Shown: one piece after another, positions 7,232 to 16,100 of the stretch
Layout: each line of letters opens with the position of its first letter
Numbering within the stretch: the stretch's first letter is position 1
Assembly: GCF_041929205.1 (NCBI RefSeq)
Contig: NZ_JBHFNT010000303.1
Length of the DNA stretch: 64,000 bases
Source: Floridanema evergladense
GTDB taxonomy: Bacteria; Cyanobacteriota; Cyanobacteriia; Cyanobacteriales; Aerosakkonemataceae
Direction: 5' to 3' (one strand)
The notes under the pieces: generated by a model
Told to the model about the DNA's origin: nothing
Databases searched by the model: none
What the model saw: only the letters and a program-made list of their open reading frames with translations
Position numbers and translations under genes: made by a program

Positions 7232-9268
7232 ATGGTGACAAAAACAGCATCAAATCGAAACCGCAGCCAAGGTAATTACATTACCCCTCATACACCCGAA
7301 GGTACAAAGATTTTAAATTACCTGAGAAATCGTTGTGAAAAAGCTTTGAATTATTGTTTGTCAAATGGATTAAAAAGTGTAGACGATTTTGCTGATGCAG
7401 TTGAAGAACTAACTGAAGCTGATGGTAAACCAAGTATTAGTGTAGAAATCAAGCACAACGGAATCGTTCTTAGCTTAACTGACCGACCTGAGTACGGCTC
7501 TACTACAGGTAAATATATGATGGAACATTTGGGTGAATCAGACGATAACCGATTTACCAAAACCGGAATTGAAGCAATTCTTAATCCTCAGAAAAGCCGT
7601 CGTCAACAACCAGATGATTTATTAAATGGTTTAGATGACGATGAACCGCAACCTTTATCTAAATCTAAGCACAATAGTAAAGTTCATCATCGGGATATTC
7701 CAGACTTAGGTGAAGATGCACCATTGACTAAAACCCAAAGACAGAGGAAAGTTAACAGCAATGATTCAGAGGAATTAACGTTAGAAAAAGTTCAACCAAA
7801 ATCTAAAAGTAAGAGCCAATCTCGAACCGATGAATTAGATGACTTATTAGACGAATTAGATGGAAATGAACCATTATCTAAAACTAGAAATCAACCTCAA
7901 AAGTACGAAGTAAAATCAAATCAAACTAGCAGACAATCAGTTCCTCAATCATCAAATAACTTAGATATTGATACCATACTCGATGTTACTTCCCAGGTTA
8001 GTAGTCGAGCCGCCACTTCTGGAAGTGAAGTAGATGGTACAACTGTTGGTGGACTTAGCACTCAATTTGCAGTACTCACTACTTTGATTAGCAAAAAAGC
8101 AGCCGCACAAGTTTTTGAAGCAGCTAAAGCTATAGGAAGAGAACGTCAGGTTAGTAATATTATCAAAAGACTTAAAGCACAAAGTCAACGTGCTGACTCC
8201 TTATCTTCACGAGTTAAAAGCTTGACCCAAGAAGAATCAGATGAATCAGATGAATTAGAAACATCACCAGATGAACCCATAATAATTGAGGAATCCTCGT
8301 CAGAAGAAGAGGTAGAATCTGTATCAAATCCTGGGGTTATTTTGGCTGAAGCTGTTAACAAAATCAGCGATACAATCGATAAAACTTCCCTCACCTTAGC
8401 ACCAGATACTTTAGAGAAATCTGAACCTATTAAAATTGACACCAACGCTAGTTTTGATAAACAACTTGCACAAATTAATCAGGCTCTCGACCGACTAGAA
8501 AAGCGTCTCGATACTCTAGAAGCACGAATTGAAGCTTTAGAACAAAAACTTTCTACTACTGAAACTGAAATAAATGAACCAGTGGTTGAACCTGATAATG
8601 ATTTGAATTCAAACAACAGCAAACCGTCTCCATTAAAACCGATAAATATGGACAATTCCAGCAATAAAAAAGTGTCTGACTCATCACAAATCGCTTCCTT
8701 ATTAGCACAAGTTTATAACTTAGTTGAAGAAGAAGCAGTAGTAGCAGGTGAAACCCTAGAAAATGGAGTTGAATTAGGTGCTACCAAACTTTATCAGACT
8801 CGCCAGCGCAATTCTGTATCTGTGAAATTAGAAAATCAACAGGGTGAAGAGTTGTTCCGAGCAACTTGTTCCCAAGGTCAATGGAAAGTCATTAATGATT
8901 TCTTGAGCCAAGAAGACAAACAGGAAATCGCTCGCTTAGACATTTTACAACAAACAATTCATCAAGAAACATTAGCTGAAGTGTTAGGGAAAAGCGGTTT
9001 AACCCAAATGAACTTTACCGACTTGCAAGGTCGTCGTCTCGACTTTGAAATTGAGTTTAACGATAGGTCTAAGTCCTCTGCTTTTATCCAAGGCTTTAAC
9101 GAACACGATGAAGTAGTTTTTGACGCAACTATTGCTAAAGGTAAAGTTGAAGTACTTCAATGTGATATCCCTATTGAAGATGTAAAATATCTGCTTTCTC
9201 AAAAGCAACAGAATTCTCATCTCGCAGCACAAAAAAATCAAGAAAGTGAGTCCGAAATGGAAGCTTAA
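7232..9268 (+). CDS. Large acidic coiled-coil protein, unknown function
   Basis: 678 residues from ATG 7232; an in-frame ATG at 7169 would add 21 AT-rich-coded residues. I prefer 7232 because it restores the common distance to the upstream palindrome, but neither start has a clear ribosome site. Seen: a folded N-terminal domain (about 110 residues) with a helix and beta strands, a long low-complexity acidic/Ser/Lys linker with repeated DDLL..LDDDEP-like segments, a strong coiled coil in the middle (heptads around LEKRLDTLEARIEALEQKL), another acidic linker, and a C-terminal folded region of about 200 residues. No enzymatic motif. It lies between the polymerase-like gene and the conjugation genes, so it may be a scaffold or partner for either. 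Confidence 0.7.
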   Translation: MVTKTASNRNRSQGNYITPHTPEGTKILNYLRNRCEKALNYCLSNGLKSVDDFADAVEELTEADGKPSISVEIKHNGIVLSLTDRPEYGSTTGKYMMEHLGESDDNRFTKTGIEAILNPQKSRRQQPDDLLNGLDDDEPQPLSKSKHNSKVHHRDIPDLGEDAPLTKTQRQRKVNSNDSEELTLEKVQPKSKSKSQSRTDELDDLLDELDGNEPLSKTRNQPQKYEVKSNQTSRQSVPQSSNNLDIDTILDVTSQVSSRAATSGSEVDGTTVGGLSTQFAVLTTLISKKAAAQVFEAAKAIGRERQVSNIIKRLKAQSQRADSLSSRVKSLTQEESDESDELETSPDEPIIIEESSSEEEVESVSNPGVILAEAVNKISDTIDKTSLTLAPDTLEKSEPIKIDTNASFDKQLAQINQALDRLEKRLDTLEARIEALEQKLSTTETEINEPVVEPDNDLNSNNSKPSPLKPINMDNSSNKKVSDSSQIASLLAQVYNLVEEEAVVAGETLENGVELGATKLYQTRQRNSVSVKLENQQGEELFRATCSQGQWKVINDFLSQEDKQEIARLDILQQTIHQETLAEVLGKSGLTQMNFTDLQGRRLDFEIEFNDRSKSSAFIQGFNEHDEVVFDATIAKGKVEVLQCDIPIEDVKYLLSQKQQNSHLAAQKNQESESEMEA

Positions 9269-9275
9269 AATGTTT

Positions 9276-9293
9276 CCCCTCTAATTGGAGGGG
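9276..9293. promoter_or_regulatory. Palindrome CCCCTCTAATTGGAGGGG, copy 3
   Basis: An 18-bp inverted repeat with a single T/G mismatch near the centre, sharing its core with the copies at 3538 and 7123. It starts 7 nt after the coiled-coil gene and lies 97 nt before the ATG of the first conjugation gene (9391), so it heads the type IV secretion operon. Confidence 0.6.
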
Positions 9294-9390
9294 GTCATTC
9301 TAACTATTTCAATTGACCGAGTATGGTGAAGTCACGAACACCAAGTTCCTTTTAAATTGACATCGAACCTACATAAATCAAGAAACTCTT

Positions 9391-10005
9391 ATGACAGTTT
9401 ACCAAAATTCTTGCCAGAGCCGACGCAAAAAGCTCTTATTCAATCGCTGGTTAACTCAACATCAAATCAACCTTGGCGATTTACTATTTATTGCTATTTG
9501 CATAGCAGTATTAATTTACTTTACCATCCGTCAACCTTTTTTCATCACAACATTAGGTTGCTCTAGCCTTGTATTTCTCAGCTTATGGCATATCGTTAGA
9601 GCGATTCCAATTGTAGAACAATATATCGGTAGCAAAATTCGCTTTTGGCACGTTACCACTGCTATTATTACTGCCACTGCATTATGTTCTGTACTTGATT
9701 CTCCAGCTAATGCCATCTTTCTTTCAGGTTTAGAAGTATTTATGCAACAACTAGCGCAAGGCGCGGCGGCGGCGGGAGGTCAACCGATTTCTACTGAAGT
9801 GATTACGTTGATTTTCAACTTAATTCGAGGCGCTTTTCTTTTGCTAGTAGCTGCTGCTTCATTGTTCGCTTATAACCAAGCACAGCAAGGGAATGATTGG
9901 CGACCAATTGTAACTCAAGTAGCACTGGCTTTTTCCATTGTAATTGCCATTGATGTTGTTACCTTTTTATTCGTTGGTAATGGTACTGGTGTTACTGGAG
10001 GCTAG
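9391..10005 (+). CDS. VirB2/TrbC-like pilin or membrane component
   Basis: 204 residues, very hydrophobic. Membrane segments are near 29-46, 50-66, 88-105, 138-156 and 172-193; a small-residue-rich loop (GAAAAGG) precedes the last pair. The final 100 residues, with a short leading helix, two membrane spans and a polar loop, look like a TrbC/VirB2 pilin. The N-terminal extension with extra spans is unusual for that family. It is the first gene of the operon, directly upstream of the VirB4-like ATPase, which is where VirB2/VirB3-type genes usually lie. The assignment rests on topology and context, not on a conserved motif. Confidence 0.5.
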   Translation: MTVYQNSCQSRRKKLLFNRWLTQHQINLGDLLFIAICIAVLIYFTIRQPFFITTLGCSSLVFLSLWHIVRAIPIVEQYIGSKIRFWHVTTAIITATALCSVLDSPANAIFLSGLEVFMQQLAQGAAAAGGQPISTEVITLIFNLIRGAFLLLVAAASLFAYNQAQQGNDWRPIVTQVALAFSIVIAIDVVTFLFVGNGTGVTGG

Positions 10006-10137
10006 AGAAAAGCCACAAGCAAGAAAGAGTGAGCGCGATAAAAAATATTTACTACCTTCAAATTCCTAACTGCTTTCGCTGTTTCACTCTTTATTTCCTT
10101 CTTGTTTATCACTTCAGCTTTTCTATTATTTTCAATT

Positions 10138-13100
10138 ATGCTCAAAGACCCAGACAAAGACTTTGTTTCTGTCAATAAAATCTTGGGAAAACAGGCATCT
10201 ATAGGCTTTATTCCCGCCGAACAACTCATTCCCTGGATGGCTATTGCCATCGTTTCATACATTATCACTAACGGCTTTTTTAGCCTGGGAATGCCTTGGT
10301 TTTTCACTACTACTCTTTGGCTAATTGTTAGTTGGTGGTTTCTCACCGGAAAGCAACCTCACTTGTTTGTAGATAAATTTCGATTTCCCCCTGGTACTGA
10401 GTGGTACAACGGCAATCTATCATACCTTCCCCCAGTACCAGAGAAACGACCACCTACCCTTCGTAGTCGCTTTAAAGATTCGCAAGTTCGCATCAAACTT
10501 CAACCTAAAATTGCCCCCAATCAATTAGGAGGCAACAGCCGACTTATGCCATTTCAAAATTATCAAAATCTTCTCTGTCTAGTTACTATCAAAAAAGACA
10601 ACCGCGAAGTTTCTGGCTATTTACTTAACGAAGGCAGCCAGTACCAAGTTGTATTTGGTTTCTCCACTCCAGGATTGCATAATCTCCTCTATCGTCATGA
10701 AGTTAGCAATGCCGCTAGTGCTTTAGAAGAGGGATTAAAAGATATTCCACCAGGAGAGAAGCTGGTATTTCATACAGGTTGCTACAGCAATGACAGTATG
10801 CGACAGCAGCAGCTAAACGAACAGGTTGAAACTTGTCACTTGAAACCAATTTCAGTACTGATTAGGAACGAACAAAAGCGGGTTCAAGAACTAACTCTAA
10901 CTGGTACCAGACAAGTATGGAATCAAACAATTTTCTCTACTTGGACGTTTAATGCTCAATCCGGCTCTCAGTCTAACGACTTTTTGAGCAAAATTATTGA
11001 TGGTATTTTAAATACAGCTAACAGTATTGTTGCTCAGTTTACCGGAAATGAGCGCTTGAACAAAGAACGCTTCTACAAACAATTACTGCTGCAAGCTTTC
11101 GAGCAAGGATACCTGAATTGGGAAATCCTACTTAATACTAAGATTGGGCTAGAAATTCAACCGATGAATGCCGAGCAATTGTGGTCGTGGCTGTGGCAAA
11201 AATTCAACAATACACCAGCACCACCTATTCCACAGTTACTCACTTTGTCAGAAACTACATCCGATTATAAACTAACAGAAACTATCAACAATCACAAACA
11301 CGCTTGCACCATTTTAATTGCAGGTCAAAATGGTCGTTCTAGTTGCCCAGAACATAAACAAGATAAATCGCGCATTTGGCTTAATGGCAAAAATACAGAA
11401 TGTGGCGTATTGACGATGGAAGAAAGTCCTGGTGGTTGGATTAATACTAGAGAACAATTGAAATGGTTGTGGAAAGTGATGAGTTCCACTTACGTTCATG
11501 ATACTGAAGCCGTTGTCGAAATTAGTGCAGCTTCTAACTTTTTTATTCAGGATAACTTAGCTCGTCAAGCCAAACAATCTAAAACTGCTAGAAAACTAGC
11601 TTTAGAAAAAGGGCAAGGTCGAGATGTCGGTGCTGAAGTTAAGCAAGAAGAATCTTTCGATGCTCAAAAGAAAATGTATAAAGGTGCTAAAGCACTACAC
11701 GCGGCAGTTGTTTTCTTAGTCTATCGACCAACACCAGAACAACTCAACCAAGCTTGTCAAATGTTGACCAATAGTTTCGGTTCTGCCAAAGTAATTAGAG
11801 AGCGAAATATTGCTTGGTTAGTATGGTTAGAAACTTTACCCATTACTACAAATTGGCTATTGCATAGTAGTTCCCTAATTAACGAACGTCGTCTTACTTT
11901 TGATACAGAAACAGTTGCAGGTGTCTTACCTTTAACGACTGCTCGAGATATCGATTCAACTGGTGTTGAATTTATTACTAAAGGTGGTAAACCCGTTAGC
12001 ATCGATATCATGCACAATCAAACCAGTCGGGCAATTATTACTGGTGAAAGTGGTAGCGGTAAATCAGTTTTGGGATGGCGGTTTGCTCTTGATGCGTTAG
12101 CTGCTAACATTCCCGTTGTTGGCATGGATATTTCTAGTGGTTCTGGTAGCACTTTTGAAACAGCTCTAGCACTTTTAGGCGATGATGGTGCATACTACGA
12201 TATTACCAAAGGTAGCTCAAATTTACTGGAAATCCCCGACCTGCGACGTTTTGATAAACTAGAACGTTCTCGACGCTTAGACCAGTGGAAAGAGTTTATC
12301 AGAAAAGCATTGACTATTATCAGCATGGGTAAGGTAAATGACCCTAAATTAGCACAACGAGTTGATGCTATCCTGCTGTTAACTTTGAAAAAGTTTCTCG
12401 AAGATTTAGAGATTATCGAACGCTATAATGCGGCTTTTGAAAAAGGTTGGAAATCAAATGAATGGCAAGAGATGCCAACACTCAAAGATTTGCTAAAATT
12501 CTGCACCAAAGAACAATTAAATTTAGCAAATTTTACCGACTTAGACCGCTTTGCTATCAACCAAATTACTACTCAATGTCATGCCTTACTCGCCTCACCT
12601 TTAGGAAAAGCACTAGCTAAACCAAGTACATTTTCTCCCGCACCTGCAATTAAATTTTTCGCGTTAAGTGGTTTGAGTAACGAACAAGACCAATATTTGA
12701 TGGCAATGAATGCTCATGCTGCTTGTATTCGCAATGCTCTTTCCCACCCAAAAAGCTTATTTATTGGAGACGAACTTTCGATTTTGTTGAAAAAAGATGG
12801 CTTTGCTGAAGTAATAGGTGAACTTTGTGCAGTCGGACGGAAAAATGGGATTTCAGTGCTGCTACTTTGCCAAGATATTGATAGCATAAATGATTGCAGT
12901 GCCGGAACGATGATTCTACAAAATATGGTGTACCGCATTACCGGGAGATTAACATCTAATGCAGTTAATTCTTGGGTGCAAAGTTTGGGGTATCCACCAG
13001 AAATCATCGGTCAAAATGCTACCGAAGCGTTCTTTCCCAGAACGGTTGACCTCTGTTCTCATTGGTTAATTGAAAAAGGCGGTCGGTTTTGGCAAACACA

Positions 13101-13338
13101 GTTTTATCCAGGGGAAATGGTGTTAGCAAGTGTGGCTAACAACCAAACAGAATTGATGGCTCGTGCTAGAGTTATGGCTCAATATCCCGATAGCTTGAAA
13201 GGGCGATTGTTAGGACTTAAACACTTTACTGCCGAGTACGTTCAAGCGATTAAAGAAGGACGCTCTCTTGCCAATATTGGCAACGACTCCATTACCGATA
13301 TTCAGCAGCAACAATATTCTATTCGCATAGCTAGTTGA
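10138..13338 (+). CDS. virB4: VirB4-like conjugation ATPase with N-terminal membrane segments
   Basis: 1066 residues from ATG 10138. Known family role: VirB4/TraC-type AAA+ ATPases power pilus assembly and substrate transport at the inner membrane. Seen: two hydrophobic stretches in the first 85 residues (VirB3-like), a long central domain, Walker A GESGSGKS at 636-643, an acidic strand LFIGDELS typical of Walker B, and LLLCQD, the sensor-like strand followed by Q. The total length is above the usual 800-850 because of the fused N-terminal membrane part. A TTG at 10102 would add 12 hydrophobic residues, and the frame is open with hydrophobic codons back to about 10056; the upstream stop is near 10050. 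It follows the pilin-like gene and precedes the secreted VirB5-like gene. Confidence 0.85.
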   Translation: MLKDPDKDFVSVNKILGKQASIGFIPAEQLIPWMAIAIVSYIITNGFFSLGMPWFFTTTLWLIVSWWFLTGKQPHLFVDKFRFPPGTEWYNGNLSYLPPVPEKRPPTLRSRFKDSQVRIKLQPKIAPNQLGGNSRLMPFQNYQNLLCLVTIKKDNREVSGYLLNEGSQYQVVFGFSTPGLHNLLYRHEVSNAASALEEGLKDIPPGEKLVFHTGCYSNDSMRQQQLNEQVETCHLKPISVLIRNEQKRVQELTLTGTRQVWNQTIFSTWTFNAQSGSQSNDFLSKIIDGILNTANSIVAQFTGNERLNKERFYKQLLLQAFEQGYLNWEILLNTKIGLEIQPMNAEQLWSWLWQKFNNTPAPPIPQLLTLSETTSDYKLTETINNHKHACTILIAGQNGRSSCPEHKQDKSRIWLNGKNTECGVLTMEESPGGWINTREQLKWLWKVMSSTYVHDTEAVVEISAASNFFIQDNLARQAKQSKTARKLALEKGQGRDVGAEVKQEESFDAQKKMYKGAKALHAAVVFLVYRPTPEQLNQACQMLTNSFGSAKVIRERNIAWLVWLETLPITTNWLLHSSSLINERRLTFDTETVAGVLPLTTARDIDSTGVEFITKGGKPVSIDIMHNQTSRAIITGESGSGKSVLGWRFALDALAANIPVVGMDISSGSGSTFETALALLGDDGAYYDITKGSSNLLEIPDLRRFDKLERSRRLDQWKEFIRKALTIISMGKVNDPKLAQRVDAILLLTLKKFLEDLEIIERYNAAFEKGWKSNEWQEMPTLKDLLKFCTKEQLNLANFTDLDRFAINQITTQCHALLASPLGKALAKPSTFSPAPAIKFFALSGLSNEQDQYLMAMNAHAACIRNALSHPKSLFIGDELSILLKKDGFAEVIGELCAVGRKNGISVLLLCQDIDSINDCSAGTMILQNMVYRITGRLTSNAVNSWVQSLGYPPEIIGQNATEAFFPRTVDLCSHWLIEKGGRFWQTQFYPGEMVLASVANNQTELMARARVMAQYPDSLKGRLLGLKHFTAEYVQAIKEGRSLANIGNDSITDIQQQQYSIRIAS

Positions 13339-13362
13339 TAGCTAATTTCAGGAGAATAAACC

Positions 13363-14217
13363 ATGAGTAACAGACTACTTTTGATGAAACTTGCTCTCAC
13401 CATTCCCGCAATGTTACTGCCATTAATTTTAAGTCCGGTTGAGGCACAGGCTGCTAGTTCAGATAATTCTTACACCACGACTACTACTGTTAATAATCCT
13501 GCTCCTTCTAACTTCACAGTTCCTACTTCGCAAACTCAACAAATCGAGCAACAAATGCAATCGTCTGCTGCCGAATTTTTCGGTCAAAGCAATAATCCAA
13601 TTCAGCAAATATCGGGTGCTTTTACCAAAATTACGACACAACTTGACCAAATGCTACAATCATTCGTTGGTTCTCTGAAAATTCCTGATTTGCCAGAAGT
13701 TATAGCTAAGATAATGAGCGGTAACTTCGCCGATAATCAAAGTACTAGACTGTCTGCTACTTTAGAGAAAAAACCTCAAGGTTCTTACAGCATTCAATCA
13801 GATTTAGCTAATCTTGTCCAACAGCAAACAGCAATTTCAACTGCTGCTAATGCCACTCTTAGTAAAGCTGCTCAGGATAGGCAAGCTCAAATGGCACAAA
13901 TAGTTGACCAAAATGTTGCCCAAAATATTCAATTGGGCGAAGAATCGCAAAACCAAGATGTCACGCAACACATCATGCGTAACATTTCTCAACAAACGGC
14001 GCTAGCAGCACAGAATCAAGGTGCGATTGTCCTTCAGAATCAACAAGCACAGATCGATCGCGCCCTCGCCAATACTTTAAGTGCCCAACAAGCTAAAGAA
14101 CTCAGCGAACTCAATGTCACCCAGCGAAGACAAGATGCTGCGGCTGGTACTGCTTCTTCTACGCAAGCTGGACTGTTTCAAATGCCTGGTGGGATTACGT
14201 TAGGAAAAAAAGATTAG
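13363..14217 (+). CDS. Secreted VirB5/TrbJ-like protein
   Basis: 284 residues with a clear signal peptide (basic start, hydrophobic core of about 8-25, cleavage near AQA-AS at 28-32). The mature chain is Gln/Ala/Ser-rich and helical, with many NQQ and AQ pairs, as in the VirB5/TrbJ minor pilins that sit at the pilus base or tip. No enzyme motif. It begins 24 nt after the VirB4-like gene; an AGGAG ribosome site precedes the ATG (around 13350). Placement directly after VirB4 and before the polytopic VirB6-like gene is the standard VirB order. Sequence identity with the family was not tested; the call is from composition and position. Confidence 0.55.
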   Translation: MSNRLLLMKLALTIPAMLLPLILSPVEAQAASSDNSYTTTTTVNNPAPSNFTVPTSQTQQIEQQMQSSAAEFFGQSNNPIQQISGAFTKITTQLDQMLQSFVGSLKIPDLPEVIAKIMSGNFADNQSTRLSATLEKKPQGSYSIQSDLANLVQQQTAISTAANATLSKAAQDRQAQMAQIVDQNVAQNIQLGEESQNQDVTQHIMRNISQQTALAAQNQGAIVLQNQQAQIDRALANTLSAQQAKELSELNVTQRRQDAAAGTASSTQAGLFQMPGGITLGKKD

Positions 14218-14259
14218 GTTATTCAAAAATTCAAGTCAAAGTTAGTTAGCACTCAGAAA

Positions 14260-15345
14260 ATGTTGGTAATATTCATTGCTGAAACTAGCACAAGCGGACA
14301 AGCATTAGATACTCTTTCTCATGCCATAGAAGTTTCGCAAAAAACTGTCGAATCTTGGAATTTAGTTTGGTTTAATACTTTCAATACTCAAGAATCTGCT
14401 TTGTGGATTGCCTTAGTCAAACTGGGGTTAATTTTAGCTGGTATGTCTGTGATTTACCTAGCTGTTACCAGCGGCAAGGAGATTATCGAAAAACAATCTT
14501 GGTCGGAATTAATTGCCATGATAATTTGGCCGATTGTTATTGTATTTTTCTTGAGTAACAATGGCAACCTTTTAGCCCAAAGTGTTAAACTCATTCACGG
14601 GATTGGGGCAGTACAAGTTCAACAAATCTTAGAAATTCAATTAGGAGAAATGACATTTAGAAGTGCGCTTACCGATGTCAACCTCACTAGTGCTGCCAAA
14701 GAAGAAATTGAAAAACTTTATAGCGAATGTCAGGGTAAAGTAGGTGAGGCTTTAGTTGCGTGTTGGAATGATAAAAAAGAAACTGCTCGAGCTATTCTCA
14801 ACGAAGCCGAACAAAAAAATGGTAGTCCTCTCAAAAGTTTGCAACGATTCGTCGAAAACTTAGCCAATGTTACTAATGTCGCTGATATCGCTAGTGGTGA
14901 TTTTGCCGGACAAGTGTTTCGTTCTACTGTTTTACCAATTATTCGATTAATTTTACGAGCAGTTCAGTGGGCATTTGTCAATATCTTAGAAGCTGCATTA
15001 TTGTTAACAGCATTGTTCGCTCCAGCAGCAATGGGATTATCATTGTTGCCATTGCAAGGGAAACCAATATGGGCTTGGTTAGCTGGATTTCTGTCTTTGT
15101 TTGGCATCCAACTTGGCTACAACATTGTTGTGGGATTAGTAGCTGTAGTTATTGTTAATTCAGATGCCGAACTAATCACTGATATTGCTTTCCTGTTCTT
15201 TTTAGCTGTGTTTGCTCCCGTTTTAGCTGTTTTGATTGCCAGAGGCGGTGGTACTGCCTTGTACAATGCACTTGCTAATAATACCAAACAGCTTACCGAT
15301 ATTTTCAGCAATGCTATTGGTGTATTTGCTGGCAAGCTAATTTAA
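14260..15345 (+). CDS. VirB6/TrbL-like polytopic membrane protein
   Basis: 361 residues. Hydrophobic spans are near 46-70, 84-103, 225-250, 258-280, 285-305 and 308-330, with a large soluble loop between (about 115-220) containing three acidic/Lys-rich helices and a pair of Cys. This architecture fits VirB6/TrbL, the inner-membrane channel component of type IV secretion. It starts 42 nt after the VirB5-like gene and is 29 nt before the VirB8-like gene, consistent with operon order. The Ala/Gly-rich last spans (FAPAAMGLSLLP and FLAVFAPVLAVL) are typical. No motif is diagnostic, so the family call is by topology and context. Confidence 0.6.
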   Translation: MLVIFIAETSTSGQALDTLSHAIEVSQKTVESWNLVWFNTFNTQESALWIALVKLGLILAGMSVIYLAVTSGKEIIEKQSWSELIAMIIWPIVIVFFLSNNGNLLAQSVKLIHGIGAVQVQQILEIQLGEMTFRSALTDVNLTSAAKEEIEKLYSECQGKVGEALVACWNDKKETARAILNEAEQKNGSPLKSLQRFVENLANVTNVADIASGDFAGQVFRSTVLPIIRLILRAVQWAFVNILEAALLLTALFAPAAMGLSLLPLQGKPIWAWLAGFLSLFGIQLGYNIVVGLVAVVIVNSDAELITDIAFLFFLAVFAPVLAVLIARGGGTALYNALANNTKQLTDIFSNAIGVFAGKLI

Positions 15346-15374
15346 AACTACTTTAGTTCGCTGCATTTCTAGTT

Positions 15375-16088
15375 ATGACTTTTAAATCATTACCATCTCA
15401 ACCCTTACTACCGGAATCAAAAAACACTTTAGCTTGGTGCTTTGTGTTGTTGACAGGTATGGTGAGCATTTTGACTGTTGCCGTTGTATTTAATAGTTTC
15501 AATCTCAATTCATTGGCTCGAAAAAAAGTGACATTCGTGCAATTAAAAGATGGCACAACAGCCAGAGTTATGGAAGCAGATAGCTCCTATCGAGAACCCA
15601 AAACTATTAAAACTTTTGTCTCAAATTGGATTAATCTTACCTGGAGTTGGGATGGAAAAATCCCCGGTACAAATGAACCTGACCCTGGCATCAAAATCAG
15701 AAAAAGTAGCAAAGTTCCTACTAGTGCATGGATGGCTTCTTTGATGATGGAATCAGAATTTGGAGAAGCTTCTTTGGTAGAACTTGCCAAACTCATACCT
15801 AACGGAGTTTTTGAAGGTAGAACTCGTTCTACAGCTTACGTTTCTTACCTTTCCGAACCAAGAGAAATCAAACCAGGGGTTTGGGAAATCGATTTAATTG
15901 CCACCCGTGTCCTTCTCGAACCAGGTATTGGTGAGAGCCGACAACCATTTAATCGCACTATCACTATCAAAACCACTGAAATTCCCGTTTCTCCTTTAGG
16001 TGAAAACGCCAACCTAGTGGAAAAAACCGTAAATTCCATGCGTTCTGCTGGGTTAGAAATTACCAAAATTGTTGAATTTAAACCTTAA
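15375..16088 (+). CDS. VirB8/TrbF-like inner-membrane protein
   Basis: 237 residues. A short cytoplasmic N-terminus, one membrane span at about 18-42, and a C-terminal soluble domain of about 190 residues with alternating strands (a YVSYLSEP-type strand, a WEIDLIATR strand, and TITIKTTEIP). This is the arrangement of VirB8/TrbF/TraE scaffold proteins with an NTF2-like periplasmic domain. It follows the VirB6-like gene and is only 12 nt before the VirB10-like gene, the usual VirB8-VirB10 neighbourhood. I see no diagnostic motif, so this is a structural and positional call. Confidence 0.55.
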   Translation: MTFKSLPSQPLLPESKNTLAWCFVLLTGMVSILTVAVVFNSFNLNSLARKKVTFVQLKDGTTARVMEADSSYREPKTIKTFVSNWINLTWSWDGKIPGTNEPDPGIKIRKSSKVPTSAWMASLMMESEFGEASLVELAKLIPNGVFEGRTRSTAYVSYLSEPREIKPGVWEIDLIATRVLLEPGIGESRQPFNRTITIKTTEIPVSPLGENANLVEKTVNSMRSAGLEITKIVEFKP

Positions 16089-16100
16089 AAGAGGTGAATA

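Noticed and set aside
10050..10137. Extended hydrophobic N-terminus for the VirB4-like protein from an upstream non-ATG codon
   Set aside because: Frame is open, but no proper start except TTG 10102; the ATG at 10138 is preferred.
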